From an uncultured Bacteroidales bacterium (GTDB taxonomy: Bacteria > Bacteroidota > Bacteroidia > Bacteroidales > UBA4417), in assembly GCA_937965665.1 (NCBI GenBank), contig CALCJE010000292.1, positions 1-7,219 on the forward strand: 7,219 bases of DNA, given 5' to 3'. Below the pieces are notes generated by a model that was given only the letters and a program-made list of their open reading frames with translations, was not told where the DNA came from and did no database searches. The translations under genes were made by a program, and so were the position numbers. This document shows positions 1-6,777 of this stretch, piece by piece. Every line of letters begins with the position of its first letter. Position 1 is the stretch's first letter.

Positions 1-2
1 TG

Positions 3-47
3 GATATTAAACGTAAACAAGAATTTCAAATAAAGCCAGATACATGA
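3..47 (+). CDS. Possible 3' end of an upstream gene overlapping kdsA (partial)
   Basis: Reading frame 3 is open from the left edge and encodes a short hydrophilic tail, DIKRKQEFQIKPDT, ending at TGA 45-47. That stop shares ATGA (44-47) with the kdsA start, the classic arrangement for translationally coupled genes. The charged Lys/Gln-rich composition is typical of a real C-terminus. Only 14 residues are visible, so no family can be named. A competing reading is frame 1, open from base 1 to TAA 31-33 (ending VNKNFK), which would leave 10 bases before kdsA. I prefer frame 3 for its composition and the ATGA junction, but the call is weak. Confidence 0.4.
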   Translation, partial: DIKRKQEFQIKPDT

Positions 48-862
48 ATACGATAAGCGAAGTGCCATTTATTAAACATCTTGATTCAGGTAATTTTTTC
101 CTGCTGGCAGGTCCCTGTGTTGTAGAAGATAAGGAAAGCCCGGTAGAAATTGCCCGGATTTTAGTCGACTTATGCGATAAGTACGAAATCCCGTTTATTT
201 TCAAAGCTTCGTACCGTAAAGCAAACCGGTCGAAAAGTTCTTCCTTTACCGGTATTGGCGATGAAAAAGCCTTAGAGGTTTTGGCAGGCATCCGGCAGAA
301 ATTAGGGGTACCCGTTGTAAGTGATATTCACAGCGAAAGTGATGCACGCATGGCAGCGCAATATATTGATGTGCTTCAGATTCCTGCCTTCCTGTGCCGC
401 CAGAGCGATATACTGGTAGCTGCCGGCGAAACCGGGAAAGTTGTAAATATTAAAAAAGGTCAGTTTGCTTCGGGCGATGCCATGCATTTTGCAGTTGAAA
501 AGGTTAAAGAAACAGGCAATCAAAAAGTTATGCTCACCGAAAGGGGAACCACGTTTGGCTATACCGACCTGGTAGTTGATTTCCGCAATATCCCTGTAAT
601 GCAGCAAGCCGGGGTGCCTGTTATTCTTGATGTTACCCATTCGCTGCAACAACCCAACCAGCCGGCTGGTGTAACCGGTGGGCGCCCTGATATTATTCCT
701 CTCATGGCTCGACTTGGTATTGCTTCGGGTGTTGAAGGTCTTTTCATGGAAACACATCCGGATCCATCGAAAGCAAAATCAGATGGAGCCAACATGTTAC
801 GACTGGAACTAATGGATGAACTACTGGCGGGCCTTGTAAAATTGCGTAAGGCGCTGATCTGA
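44..862 (+). CDS. kdsA: 3-deoxy-8-phosphooctulonate synthase (KDO-8-P synthase), metal-dependent type
   Basis: This cytoplasmic aldolase-like enzyme condenses phosphoenolpyruvate with D-arabinose 5-phosphate to give KDO 8-phosphate, the first committed step of KDO synthesis for the inner core of lipopolysaccharide. The 272-residue protein is full length for the family. Visible motifs are AGPCVVED (residues 22-29), KANRS (59-63, the substrate-binding loop that distinguishes KDO8PS from the DAHP synthases), SDIHSESD (93-100), LTERGTTFGY (164-173), DVTHS (196-200) and METHPDPSKAKSDGAN (235-250). Cys25, His199, Glu236 and Asp247 each lie exactly 14 residues after the metal ligands Cys11, His185, Glu222 and Asp233 that I recall for the Aquifex aeolicus enzyme, so this is the metal-dependent class. 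Metal-independent enzymes such as that of E. coli carry Asn in place of the Cys. The ATG at 44 fits the family N-terminus and overlaps a probable upstream stop. The 3' end faces the Yip1-like gene with a 2-bp gap and no visible terminator hairpin. Confidence 0.97.
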   Translation: MNTISEVPFIKHLDSGNFFLLAGPCVVEDKESPVEIARILVDLCDKYEIPFIFKASYRKANRSKSSSFTGIGDEKALEVLAGIRQKLGVPVVSDIHSESDARMAAQYIDVLQIPAFLCRQSDILVAAGETGKVVNIKKGQFASGDAMHFAVEKVKETGNQKVMLTERGTTFGYTDLVVDFRNIPVMQQAGVPVILDVTHSLQQPNQPAGVTGGRPDIIPLMARLGIASGVEGLFMETHPDPSKAKSDGANMLRLELMDELLAGLVKLRKALI

Positions 863-864
863 AA

Positions 865-1485
865 TTATTTCACATAAGCTTCCATTCCTGGCATCACCCA
901 GCCAAGCAGAAGTCCATAAATGTGCTGTGCAAGGAAAATTATAACAAATCCAACAGCTATTGTTATCACAATAAACCGAAGTTTCTTTTCGAGCGTGATA
1001 TCAAATAACTCCTGTAAACCATACCAGAATACATACAGCGTATAGGCTATAAAAACATAAATCCCTATAGGTATGAGTATCCTGAGCAAAGGGTGCAGGT
1101 ATACAAAAAAAGTGACGATAAAAAGCGGGGTAAATGTGTACACAACCAGCTTAAGTAATCGCATGTAATCGGTTTCAATTCCTAGCCTGGGAAGCGTAAG
1201 ATTTAGCGTATAGCTTGCAAACATGATGAGCAGGTATGGAATAACTACCCACGATAATAAGTTAAAAAACAGCAAAATAGCCAGGTTTAACGAATACCCG
1301 AGTACCTCCTTTGCAACAAAAAACAATCCTATGTCGCGCCCCACGGCACTAAATAAAATGATTGGAAAAGCAAATTGCCACATTAACTCTTTCGGTGTTT
1401 CCTGTTCAGCCCGTATTACCTTCCATTCAATGCTTGGAATCAGCGAAATGCGCATTGCTTTGATTAAAATTTCTTTAAATTTCAT
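865..1485 (-). CDS. Yip1-domain family integral membrane protein
   Basis: This is a 206-residue polytopic membrane protein. A short amphipathic N-terminus contains the segment SIEWKVIRAEQETPKEL (residues 18-34), resembling the 'P...W..I......' entry of bacterial Yip1-domain (YIP1/DUF1282-like) proteins. About five hydrophobic segments follow, at roughly 36-57, 67-92, 111-131, 133-156 and 171-195. No enzymatic motif is visible, and bacterial members of this family have no settled function. The ATG at 1485 is favoured because the N-terminus matches that pattern and no upstream ribosome-binding sequence argues otherwise. It starts 39 bp after the DUF4831 stop codon with no recognisable promoter between, so the two are probably cotranscribed. 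The stop TAA (865-867) is 2 bp from the converging kdsA stop. The family call rests on pattern recognition; 'membrane protein' is certain, Yip1 likely. Confidence 0.75.
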   Translation of the reverse strand: MKFKEILIKAMRISLIPSIEWKVIRAEQETPKELMWQFAFPIILFSAVGRDIGLFFVAKEVLGYSLNLAILLFFNLLSWVVIPYLLIMFASYTLNLTLPRLGIETDYMRLLKLVVYTFTPLFIVTFFVYLHPLLRILIPIGIYVFIAYTLYVFWYGLQELFDITLEKKLRFIVITIAVGFVIIFLAQHIYGLLLGWVMPGMEAYVK

Positions 1486-1524
1486 CCTGCAGTGTGAGTG
1501 AGTATTATAATATGTTTGTGTAGT

Positions 1525-2673
1525 TTATTCCAGTACAACGTGCCTGAGGCCTCCGGTATTGTTATCAAAGCTCAAATTTCTGAAACTGCTGGCAGGCAGC
1601 AGCGTTATAACTCCTAATTGGTTTATGACAAACTGTGTCTCAATTTTAACCTGGCCTCCTATTTTGAGAGCAATATTTGCTTTATCGGGAATCCGGTAGT
1701 ACAAACCATGGGCATCGCGTTGCGCTTGTAGTAGTTTATCTGTTTCGGGTTTGAGTACATTGGTTTTATTCAAACTCACCGCCTGTATCTGGACAAGGTC
1801 GCCTGTGGTTGCATTTTTAGGGAGTATGCCCTTGGCGGTAGAAAAATGGCAAAGGGTTTCAGTGAGATTGTTTTTGTCGGCAACATAGTAGAATGTATAT
1901 GTTGAAGTGGAAGTATGGGTAATTCCCTTGAATAAATCAAGGTAATCCTGTTTCATGGTATTCATTTGGTTGTACATAAACTCCATGGTACCTTTTTCAT
2001 AATTAACTTCCTGGTAGCCATTTATAAGGTTGTACATACTTTCATCGAGTTTCAGGATAAATTCTGCTGCTTCGCGTGCTTTTTGTTCGGTGGTTTTGGC
2101 AGCTGATGTTTTCCTGAAAAACTTCTGTTCAATTATAGTCGAATCGAGGCTGATCCGTTTTACCACTGTATCCATGCGCTCAAGCACATTAGGGTTGGCC
2201 ACTTCGGGCATGCTTACGCGCGAATCCGAAAGCTCAATAAATTGTTCATTGCGGCCACTTTTGGAAGGGCTGATGGTTCCGGCTCCTGATATAATTCCGC
2301 CATCGGTCAAAAATAACTCGAGTGCCTTTTTATCTTTCTGTTTGTGTGGCTTATGAATGAAATAATACTGGGCCGGATCGACCTCATTGTAGGAGGTTAA
2401 GCTGATATCCTTAAGTTCGTATTCCGTACTGTTAGCAAGGGTAACCTGCGAAAGCCCCAGCATCTGATCAGCATATTCAGCGTAAGGTCCTTTTATTTTC
2501 TGAACTTTATTAACCACGATATCAACCTGTATTACAGTGAGTGGTAATGAATAAAACAAACCTTCGGCAGTTGCCGGAATGCCTTCGGAACCAATCTTGC
2601 TTACATTGATCTGGGCATGTAACCCAAAAAATGAAATGTATAGAAATCCAAACAGGATATATCGTTTTAACAT
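1525..2673 (-). CDS. DUF4831 family secreted/periplasmic protein
   Basis: This 382-residue protein has a clear N-terminal signal peptide: basic MLKR, a hydrophobic stretch to about residue 18, and a likely signal peptidase I site after HA (20/21), giving a mature start at Gln21. There is no lipobox cysteine. The block from about residue 38 to 106 reads GLFYSLPLTVIQVDIVV ... KGPYAEYADQMLGL ... SYNEVDPAQYYFI, the conserved core I associate with the DUF4831 family of Bacteroidota, whose function is unknown. The C-terminal half contains a low-hydrophobicity region (about 165-260) and beta-rich segments around 260-380. No catalytic motif is visible. It is probably exported to the periplasm or outer-membrane space. 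The ATG at 2673 directly precedes the signal peptide, with a Bacteroidota -7 box 23 bp upstream. The Yip1-like gene follows after 39 bp and likely shares its transcript; whether they cooperate is unknown. Confidence 0.85.
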   Translation of the reverse strand: MLKRYILFGFLYISFFGLHAQINVSKIGSEGIPATAEGLFYSLPLTVIQVDIVVNKVQKIKGPYAEYADQMLGLSQVTLANSTEYELKDISLTSYNEVDPAQYYFIHKPHKQKDKKALELFLTDGGIISGAGTISPSKSGRNEQFIELSDSRVSMPEVANPNVLERMDTVVKRISLDSTIIEQKFFRKTSAAKTTEQKAREAAEFILKLDESMYNLINGYQEVNYEKGTMEFMYNQMNTMKQDYLDLFKGITHTSTSTYTFYYVADKNNLTETLCHFSTAKGILPKNATTGDLVQIQAVSLNKTNVLKPETDKLLQAQRDAHGLYYRIPDKANIALKIGGQVKIETQFVINQLGVITLLPASSFRNLSFDNNTGGLRHVVLE

Positions 2674-2695
2674 AATCTCTTTTTTATTTGTATCT

Positions 2696-2729
2696 CAAAG
2701 TTAATGGATTTTGCGTTTCCCCGGCACAA
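2696..2729 (-). promoter_or_regulatory. Probable Bacteroidota-type promoter for the DUF4831 gene
   Basis: On the - strand TAACTTTG (2696-2703) matches the Bacteroidota -7 consensus TAnnTTTG exactly. A TTG (2727-2729) lies 23 bases upstream of it, at the long end of the spacing I recall for the -33 element. The predicted transcript would start a few bases downstream, giving a leader of about 20 bases before the ATG at 2673, with a T/A-rich start region and no Shine-Dalgarno sequence. Confidence 0.5.
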
Positions 2730-2874
2730 CATCTGTTCGTTTTTTAAATTGTTAACATTAGGTGAATTTCATCAAATGGAGGATTGCTCCAAATCAGCTT
2801 CCAGGCTGTATCTCAAAATACTGAAATTAAGATAGTAACTGATTGGAAAACTGCGTGATGAACGCACTTAAATC

Positions 2875-2912
2875 AAAATAACCCTTGCTTAGATTCAAAC
2901 AAGGGTTATTTT
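2875..2912 (-). terminator. Probable intrinsic terminator of glnA
   Basis: This is a perfect inverted repeat, AAAATAACCCTTG (2875-2887) and CAAGGGTTATTTT (2900-2912), with a 12-base loop. The inner stem is GC-containing and the outer ends are A/T tracts, so on the - strand the stem ends in ...TATTTT followed by GATTT, giving a usable U-rich tail. It lies 68 bases beyond the glnA stop codon. The palindrome would work in both directions, but no + strand gene ends nearby, so glnA is the natural client. It also shields the DUF4831 promoter from read-through. Confidence 0.8.
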
Positions 2913-2916
2913 ACGA

Positions 2917-2986
2917 AGGTTAATTAACAAAACATAATTCTGCTAATTAGTAGGCTCATACGGCAAATTTGCTACAACTTTTATTT
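2917..2986 (-). repeat. Two-block repeat at the 3' end of glnA (copy 1)
   Basis: Block A is AGGTTAATTAACA (2917-2929), whose core GTTAATTAAC is a perfect palindrome. Block B is CTACAACTTTTATTT (2972-2986), which covers the glnA stop codon and final Lys codon on the complementary strand; extended to 2966-2986 it matches the second copy at 19 of 21 positions. Both blocks recur in the same order at 6731-6777, downstream of the phosphatase gene, with a shorter spacer (19 instead of 42 bases). The nature of the repeat is unknown. Confidence 0.5.
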
Positions 2987-5167
2987 GATAAACAAAAGTT
3001 CGCGGTATTTGGGTAAAGGCCACAGTTCATCATCCACCAGCAATTCGAGTTTATCGACATGATACCTGATCTTTTCGAAAAATGGAAGTACCTCCTGGTT
3101 GTAAAGCCTTGCCTTTTCGGCTGAATCCTCAATTTTATTGGCTATCTTGCGTTTATCTATCATATCTGCAACCAACTGGCGAACTATCGAAATATGCTCC
3201 GAAATTTCCTTGATATTCTGCATCTGGCTGTTCGATAGCTTTACAAAAGTCTTGATATCAAGTACTTCTTTGAGACCTTTCACATTTTCAACCAGGGTAT
3301 TCTGATACCGGATAGCTGTTGGGATGATATGGTTATGCGAAAGATCACCAATTATTCTCGATTCAATCTGGATTTTCTTGATGTAATTTTCGAGATCAAT
3401 TTCATACCTGGCCAGCACTTCGCGCCTGGTTAATACATCATGTTCTTCGAACATTTGGATTACCTCTTCACTGGTCATTATTTTCAAGGCTTCAGGTGTT
3501 GATGCTACATTCGCCAGCCCGCGTTTGGCAGCTTCTTCAATCCATTCATCGCCATAGCTGTTGCCTTCGAACCTGATGCGTTTCGATTCCTTGATATACC
3601 TTCTGAGGATTTTGTAGATGGCGTCTTCCTTGTTTGCACTTTTTTCGACCTGGGCGTCAACTTCTTTTCTGAAAACACGCAATTGTTCTGCCAGTGCAAG
3701 GTTTAAAGCAATCATTGGCTTGGCACAATTTGCTGATGAACCCACAGCCCTGAACTCAAATTTATTCCCCGTAAATGCAAAAGGCGATGTTCGGTTTCTA
3801 TCAGTATTATCTAGGAAAATCTCAGGAATCTTTGGCAGGTTCAGTGAAAATTCTTCCACTGCATCCTCTGCCGGGTTGGTACTAATACCACTAGTCTCAA
3901 TTTCGTCGAGCATTTGCGACAACTGCGAACCAATAAATACCGACATAATTGCAGGTGGCGCCTCGTGTGCCCCGAGCCTGAGGTCGTTACCGGCCGAGGC
4001 AACCACTGAACGGATAAGTCCCGAATGGGTATCAACAGCCTTAATGATATTTACTAGGAAGGTTAAGAAACGAAGATTAGCTTTTGGCGTTTTTCCCGGC
4101 GAAAGCAGGTTTTCGCCCGAATTGGTCATAAGCGACCAGTTATTGTGTTTCCCTGATCCGTTTATGCCCTGGTATGGTTTTTCGTGCAATAACAAGGTAA
4201 GGTGGTGCCGTTTTGCAACTTTTCCGAGTATATGCATTAACAGTTGGTTGTGGTCAACCGCTATGTTGGCTTCTTCGAAAACAGGCGCGCATTCGTACTG
4301 GCTTGGGGCAACTTCATTATGTCTTGTTTTTACCGGAATTCCAAGCCTGTGAGCTTCAAATTCGAACTCGCGCATAAAATCCATCACACTCTCCGGAATA
4401 GTTCCGAAATAATGATCAGAAAGCTGCTGGTCTTTTGCTGATGCATGTCCGAAAAGCGTACGACCACTTAACGCCATGTCGGGCCTGGCATGATAGATAG
4501 CCGTATCAACCAGGAAATATTCCTGCTCCCACCCCAGCGTAGCAACAACTTTCGAGGTGTTGCGATCGAAATACCGGCAAACGGCTGTTGCCTCCTTGTC
4601 GAGTGAGTGCAACGCTTTGAGCATGGGTGTTTTATAGTCGAGAGCTTCGCCTGTATATGAAATAAAAATAGTTGGAATACACAGGGTGTCATCCATAATA
4701 AAGGCCGTAGAAGTCGGATCCCAGGCAGTGTAGCCTCGTGCTTCGAACGTGTTACGGATGCCACCGCTGGGGAAACTTGAGGCATCGGGTTCCTGCTGTA
4801 TCAGTTCACCGGCGCCAAAATTTTCAATAGCCCTGCCTTCGGTTGTTGGCGAAAGGAAGGAATCATGTTTTTCGGCGGTGGCCCCGGTCAATGGATGAAA
4901 CCAATGGGTGTAATGGGTGGCGCCTTTCGAAATGGCCCACGATTTAATGGCGGTGGCTACCTGGTCGGCAATGCGCCTGTCAATTTTTTCGCCTTTGTTA
5001 ATTACATTTTGCAGTTGCTGGAATGCTTCCTTGGAGAGGTACTGGCGCATAACAGCCTGGTTAAATGTGTTATCACCAAAATAATCGGATACTTTGCCAT
5101 ACATTTCAATGGATCGCTTTGGGCGCGAAATGGCTAATTCGAGGGCTTTAAACCGGATGTTCGACAT
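2981..5167 (-). CDS. glnN: Type III glutamine synthetase (GSIII, GlnN type)
   Basis: This enzyme makes glutamine from glutamate, ammonium and ATP, the main entry of ammonium into organic nitrogen in Bacteroidota. Its 728 residues match the usual GSIII length, against about 450 for type I. The N-terminal GSIII-specific region (about 1-200) contains WAISKGATHYTHWFHPLTG (77-95), characteristic of the family. Catalytic-domain motifs are EQEYFLVD (214-221, metal-binding glutamates), NEVAPSQYE (284-292), DHNQ (305-308), INGSGKHNNWS (335-345, the glutamate/ammonium loop) and NRTSPFAFTGNKFEFR (458-473, nucleotide and metal binding). The C-terminal third (about 500-728) is largely helical and charged, as expected. 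I see no frameshift or lost catalytic motif. ATG 5167 begins the typical MSNIRFKALE start, with a good -7 box close upstream. The symporter gene ends 75 bp upstream on the same strand, and a strong terminator follows. No PII or ammonium-transporter gene is in the window. The symbol glnA is also used. Confidence 0.97.
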   Translation of the reverse strand: MSNIRFKALELAISRPKRSIEMYGKVSDYFGDNTFNQAVMRQYLSKEAFQQLQNVINKGEKIDRRIADQVATAIKSWAISKGATHYTHWFHPLTGATAEKHDSFLSPTTEGRAIENFGAGELIQQEPDASSFPSGGIRNTFEARGYTAWDPTSTAFIMDDTLCIPTIFISYTGEALDYKTPMLKALHSLDKEATAVCRYFDRNTSKVVATLGWEQEYFLVDTAIYHARPDMALSGRTLFGHASAKDQQLSDHYFGTIPESVMDFMREFEFEAHRLGIPVKTRHNEVAPSQYECAPVFEEANIAVDHNQLLMHILGKVAKRHHLTLLLHEKPYQGINGSGKHNNWSLMTNSGENLLSPGKTPKANLRFLTFLVNIIKAVDTHSGLIRSVVASAGNDLRLGAHEAPPAIMSVFIGSQLSQMLDEIETSGISTNPAEDAVEEFSLNLPKIPEIFLDNTDRNRTSPFAFTGNKFEFRAVGSSANCAKPMIALNLALAEQLRVFRKEVDAQVEKSANKEDAIYKILRRYIKESKRIRFEGNSYGDEWIEEAAKRGLANVASTPEALKIMTSEEVIQMFEEHDVLTRREVLARYEIDLENYIKKIQIESRIIGDLSHNHIIPTAIRYQNTLVENVKGLKEVLDIKTFVKLSNSQMQNIKEISEHISIVRQLVADMIDKRKIANKIEDSAEKARLYNQEVLPFFEKIRYHVDKLELLVDDELWPLPKYRELLFIK

Positions 5168-5194
5168 ACGTGTTTCAGATTAAAATTCTTTCGG

Positions 5195-5225
5195 CAAAAA
5201 TACCGATTTATCAATGCAGGAACAG
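5195..5225 (-). promoter_or_regulatory. Probable Bacteroidota-type promoter for the GSIII gene
   Basis: On the - strand TATTTTTG (5195-5202) is an exact match to the Bacteroidota -7 box TAnnTTTG. CTG (5223-5225), one base off the -33 TTG, lies 20 bases upstream. Transcription would begin around 5190, giving a leader of roughly 20 bases with no Shine-Dalgarno motif. The leader is too short for a riboswitch. This suggests the GSIII gene can be expressed independently of the upstream symporter. I see no convincing regulator site. Confidence 0.5.
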
Positions 5226-5242
5226 AAGGCGGCATTCTTTTT

Positions 5243-6712
5243 TTATAAAGATACCGATGCCTTATTTTTCCTGATCCTGATTATAAACAAACCTATGAAA
5301 GTAAATAGCCCGTTAACGATAAGCAGTTCGAAACCAAATACGTAACCGCCCAAAAGTACTTTTGAATACTCACTGAGTAAAAAGCACAAAACCGGTGAAC
5401 TTACAGCAATCCAGGGAACATATTTATCTTTTACCTGTAACCGTGTGAAAAGTCCGAAGGCATACATACCCAGCAATGGCCCATAGGTGTAACCGGCAAC
5501 TGTGAAAAGTTTGTCAATTACAGCCCTGTCGTTGATAGCTCTGAAAAGCACAATCACCAGCAACAGAAGCAGGGCAAAAGCAATATGAACTTTATACCTG
5601 AGCCGTTTTTTTTGTTCTTCAGTAAGATCGCTGCGTTTGTTTAAGCCAAGAATATCAATTGAAAAGGATGTGGTTAATGAAGTTAAAGCACCATCGGCAC
5701 TGGGATATGCGGCTGAAATTAAGCCGATTATAAAAACAAGCCCGGCTATCGGCCCAAGATATTTTATGGCGATCATGGGGAAAAGATCATCCGTTCGGGT
5801 AGGTAATTCGATTCCATGTGTGGATGAATAGATATACAAAACAGCACCCAGGAACAGGAACATCAGGTTTACAAACACAAGCACAATGCTGAATGTAAAC
5901 ATATTTTTCTGGGCTTCACCAATATTCCGGCAACTCAGGTTTTTCTGCATCATTTCCTGGTCTAGGCCTGTCATCACAATGGCAATAAACGCCCCGCTGA
6001 TAATTTGTTTGAGGAAAAACTGCTTGCTGTGCCAGTCAGTAACCACAACTTTTGAATAATCACTCCCCCATACGGTCGAAAACAGGTGTTTTACATCGAA
6101 ATGAAGATCTTTACTGATGAGGAAAATAGAAAGCCCAACGGCCAGAAGCATAAAGGTGGTTTGCAAAGTATCCGTCCAGATTATGGTTTTTATGCCACCT
6201 TTAAGGGTATAAAGGATAATCAGCGCGATAAAAATGCTGACAGTTACGAAAAAGGGAAAATTCCAGGCATCGAATACAAAAACCTGTAAAACATTTACAA
6301 CCAGGAACATCCGGAACGAAGCCCCGATAGTTCGCGAAAGCAGAAAGAAAAATGCCCCTGATTTATACGACCAGAATCCAAAACGTTGCTCAAGGTAGGT
6401 ATAAATGGAAGTGAGGTTCAACCTGTAATATAACGGCATCAGAATTGTGGCAATCACGGTATAACCAAAAAGGTAACCCACTACCACCAGCAGGTAACTG
6501 AATTGTGTTGAACCAACATAGCCGGGCACCGACATAAATGTGACTCCCGAAAGCGAAGCGCCTATCATTCCATAGGCAACCACATACCAGGGTGATGATT
6601 TGTTGCCAATAAAAAAAGATTCGCTGTTGGCCTTTCGGGTGGTTATCCAGGTAACCACAAACAGCAAAATTGTGTAGGCTAAAAAACTGAGGAATATGAG
6701 TGAAGGAGTCAA
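5243..6712 (-). CDS. Sodium:solute symporter family (SSS/SLC5) transporter
   Basis: This 489-residue inner-membrane protein has about 13 hydrophobic helices and belongs to the family that couples Na+ entry to uptake of a sugar, amino acid, carboxylate or similar solute. Recognisable motifs are TRKANSESFFIGNKSSPWYVVAYGM (25-49), GASLSGVTFMSVPG (51-64, first core helix), RTIGASFRMFLVVNVLQ (127-143), KGGIKTIIWTDTLQ (171-184), GLDQEMMQKNLSC (249-261) and SAAYPSADGALTSLTTSFSIDI (333-354), whose Ser/Thr cluster around 345-350 corresponds to the helix that supplies Na+ ligands in the family. Substrate cannot be assigned. The start is TTG at 6712: the frame has no ATG or GTG between it and the stop at 6734-6736, and the first internal Met is residue 49, inside the conserved N-terminus. 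The gene follows the phosphatase by 59 bp with no clear promoter and precedes GSIII by 75 bp. Confidence 0.93.
   Translation of the reverse strand: MTPSLIFLSFLAYTILLFVVTWITTRKANSESFFIGNKSSPWYVVAYGMIGASLSGVTFMSVPGYVGSTQFSYLLVVVGYLFGYTVIATILMPLYYRLNLTSIYTYLEQRFGFWSYKSGAFFFLLSRTIGASFRMFLVVNVLQVFVFDAWNFPFFVTVSIFIALIILYTLKGGIKTIIWTDTLQTTFMLLAVGLSIFLISKDLHFDVKHLFSTVWGSDYSKVVVTDWHSKQFFLKQIISGAFIAIVMTGLDQEMMQKNLSCRNIGEAQKNMFTFSIVLVFVNLMFLFLGAVLYIYSSTHGIELPTRTDDLFPMIAIKYLGPIAGLVFIIGLISAAYPSADGALTSLTTSFSIDILGLNKRSDLTEEQKKRLRYKVHIAFALLLLLVIVLFRAINDRAVIDKLFTVAGYTYGPLLGMYAFGLFTRLQVKDKYVPWIAVSSPVLCFLLSEYSKVLLGGYVFGFELLIVNGLFTFIGLFIIRIRKNKASVSL
6710..6712 (-). other. TTG start codon of the symporter gene
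   Basis: The conserved N-terminus of the symporter (hydrophobic LIFLSFLAYTILLF before TRKANSESFFIG) must be included. Within that frame the only standard initiation codon downstream of the TAA at 6734-6736 is TTG at 6712. ATT at 6728-6730 is the only other conceivable start and is far rarer. No purine-rich Shine-Dalgarno sequence precedes it, which is usual for this phylum. Confidence 0.75.
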
Positions 6713-6730
6713 AGCGTTCGGTTTATTAAT

Positions 6731-6777
6731 AGGTTAATTAACAGCAATATGCATGTAGTTTACTACAACTTTTATTT
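6731..6777 (-). repeat. Two-block repeat at the 3' end of the phosphatase gene (copy 2)
   Basis: AGGTTAATTAACA (6731-6743) and CTACAACTTTTATTT (6763-6777) repeat, in the same order, the blocks at the 3' end of the GSIII gene. Block B again spans the last Lys codon and the TAA stop; the palindromic block A contains the stop that closes the symporter frame upstream of its TTG start. A weak hairpin, GTAG/CTAC, lies between them on the - strand. No convincing terminator or promoter is present in this 59-bp gap. Confidence 0.5.

Larger units (their letters stand above)
2674..2980. other. 307-bp intergenic region between the glnA and DUF4831 genes
   Basis: I see no convincing coding sequence here on either strand. 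Next to the DUF4831 gene lies a probable promoter (2696-2729). Next to glnA lies a perfect 13-bp inverted repeat acting as a terminator (2875-2912) and one copy of a two-block repeat (2917-2986). The middle (about 2735-2870) is AT-rich and holds two small inverted repeats with 5-bp stems and 5-base loops: TGGAG/CTCCA at 2777-2791 and TGCGT/ACGCA at 2852-2866. The 11-mer TGTATCTCAAA occurs directly repeated at 2689-2699 and 2807-2817; the first copy runs into the -7 box. A small RNA cannot be excluded but nothing supports one. Confidence 0.7.

Noticed and set aside
302..757. A 151-codon open frame on the - strand inside kdsA
   Set aside because: It is antisense to a highly conserved enzyme and its translation shows no family motifs.
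2777..2866. Two mini-hairpins (TGGAG/CTCCA and TGCGT/ACGCA) in the 307-bp intergenic region as a small RNA
   Set aside because: The stems are only 5 bp, no promoter box precedes them and no U-tract follows; chance is sufficient explanation.
3618..4352. A 244-codon open frame on the + strand inside the GSIII gene
   Set aside because: It lies fully antisense to the conserved catalytic domain of GSIII. Its translation is Ser/Cys-rich with no recognisable domain, so it is a codon-usage shadow.
5168..5242. A riboswitch or glutamine-responsive RNA element ahead of the GSIII gene
   Set aside because: The gap is only 75 bp, the predicted leader is about 20 bases and no hairpin or conserved motif is visible.
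6744..6771. GTAG/CTAC inverted repeat after the phosphatase stop as a terminator
   Set aside because: The stem has only 4-5 bp with a tiny loop and no U-run; it is too weak to call.
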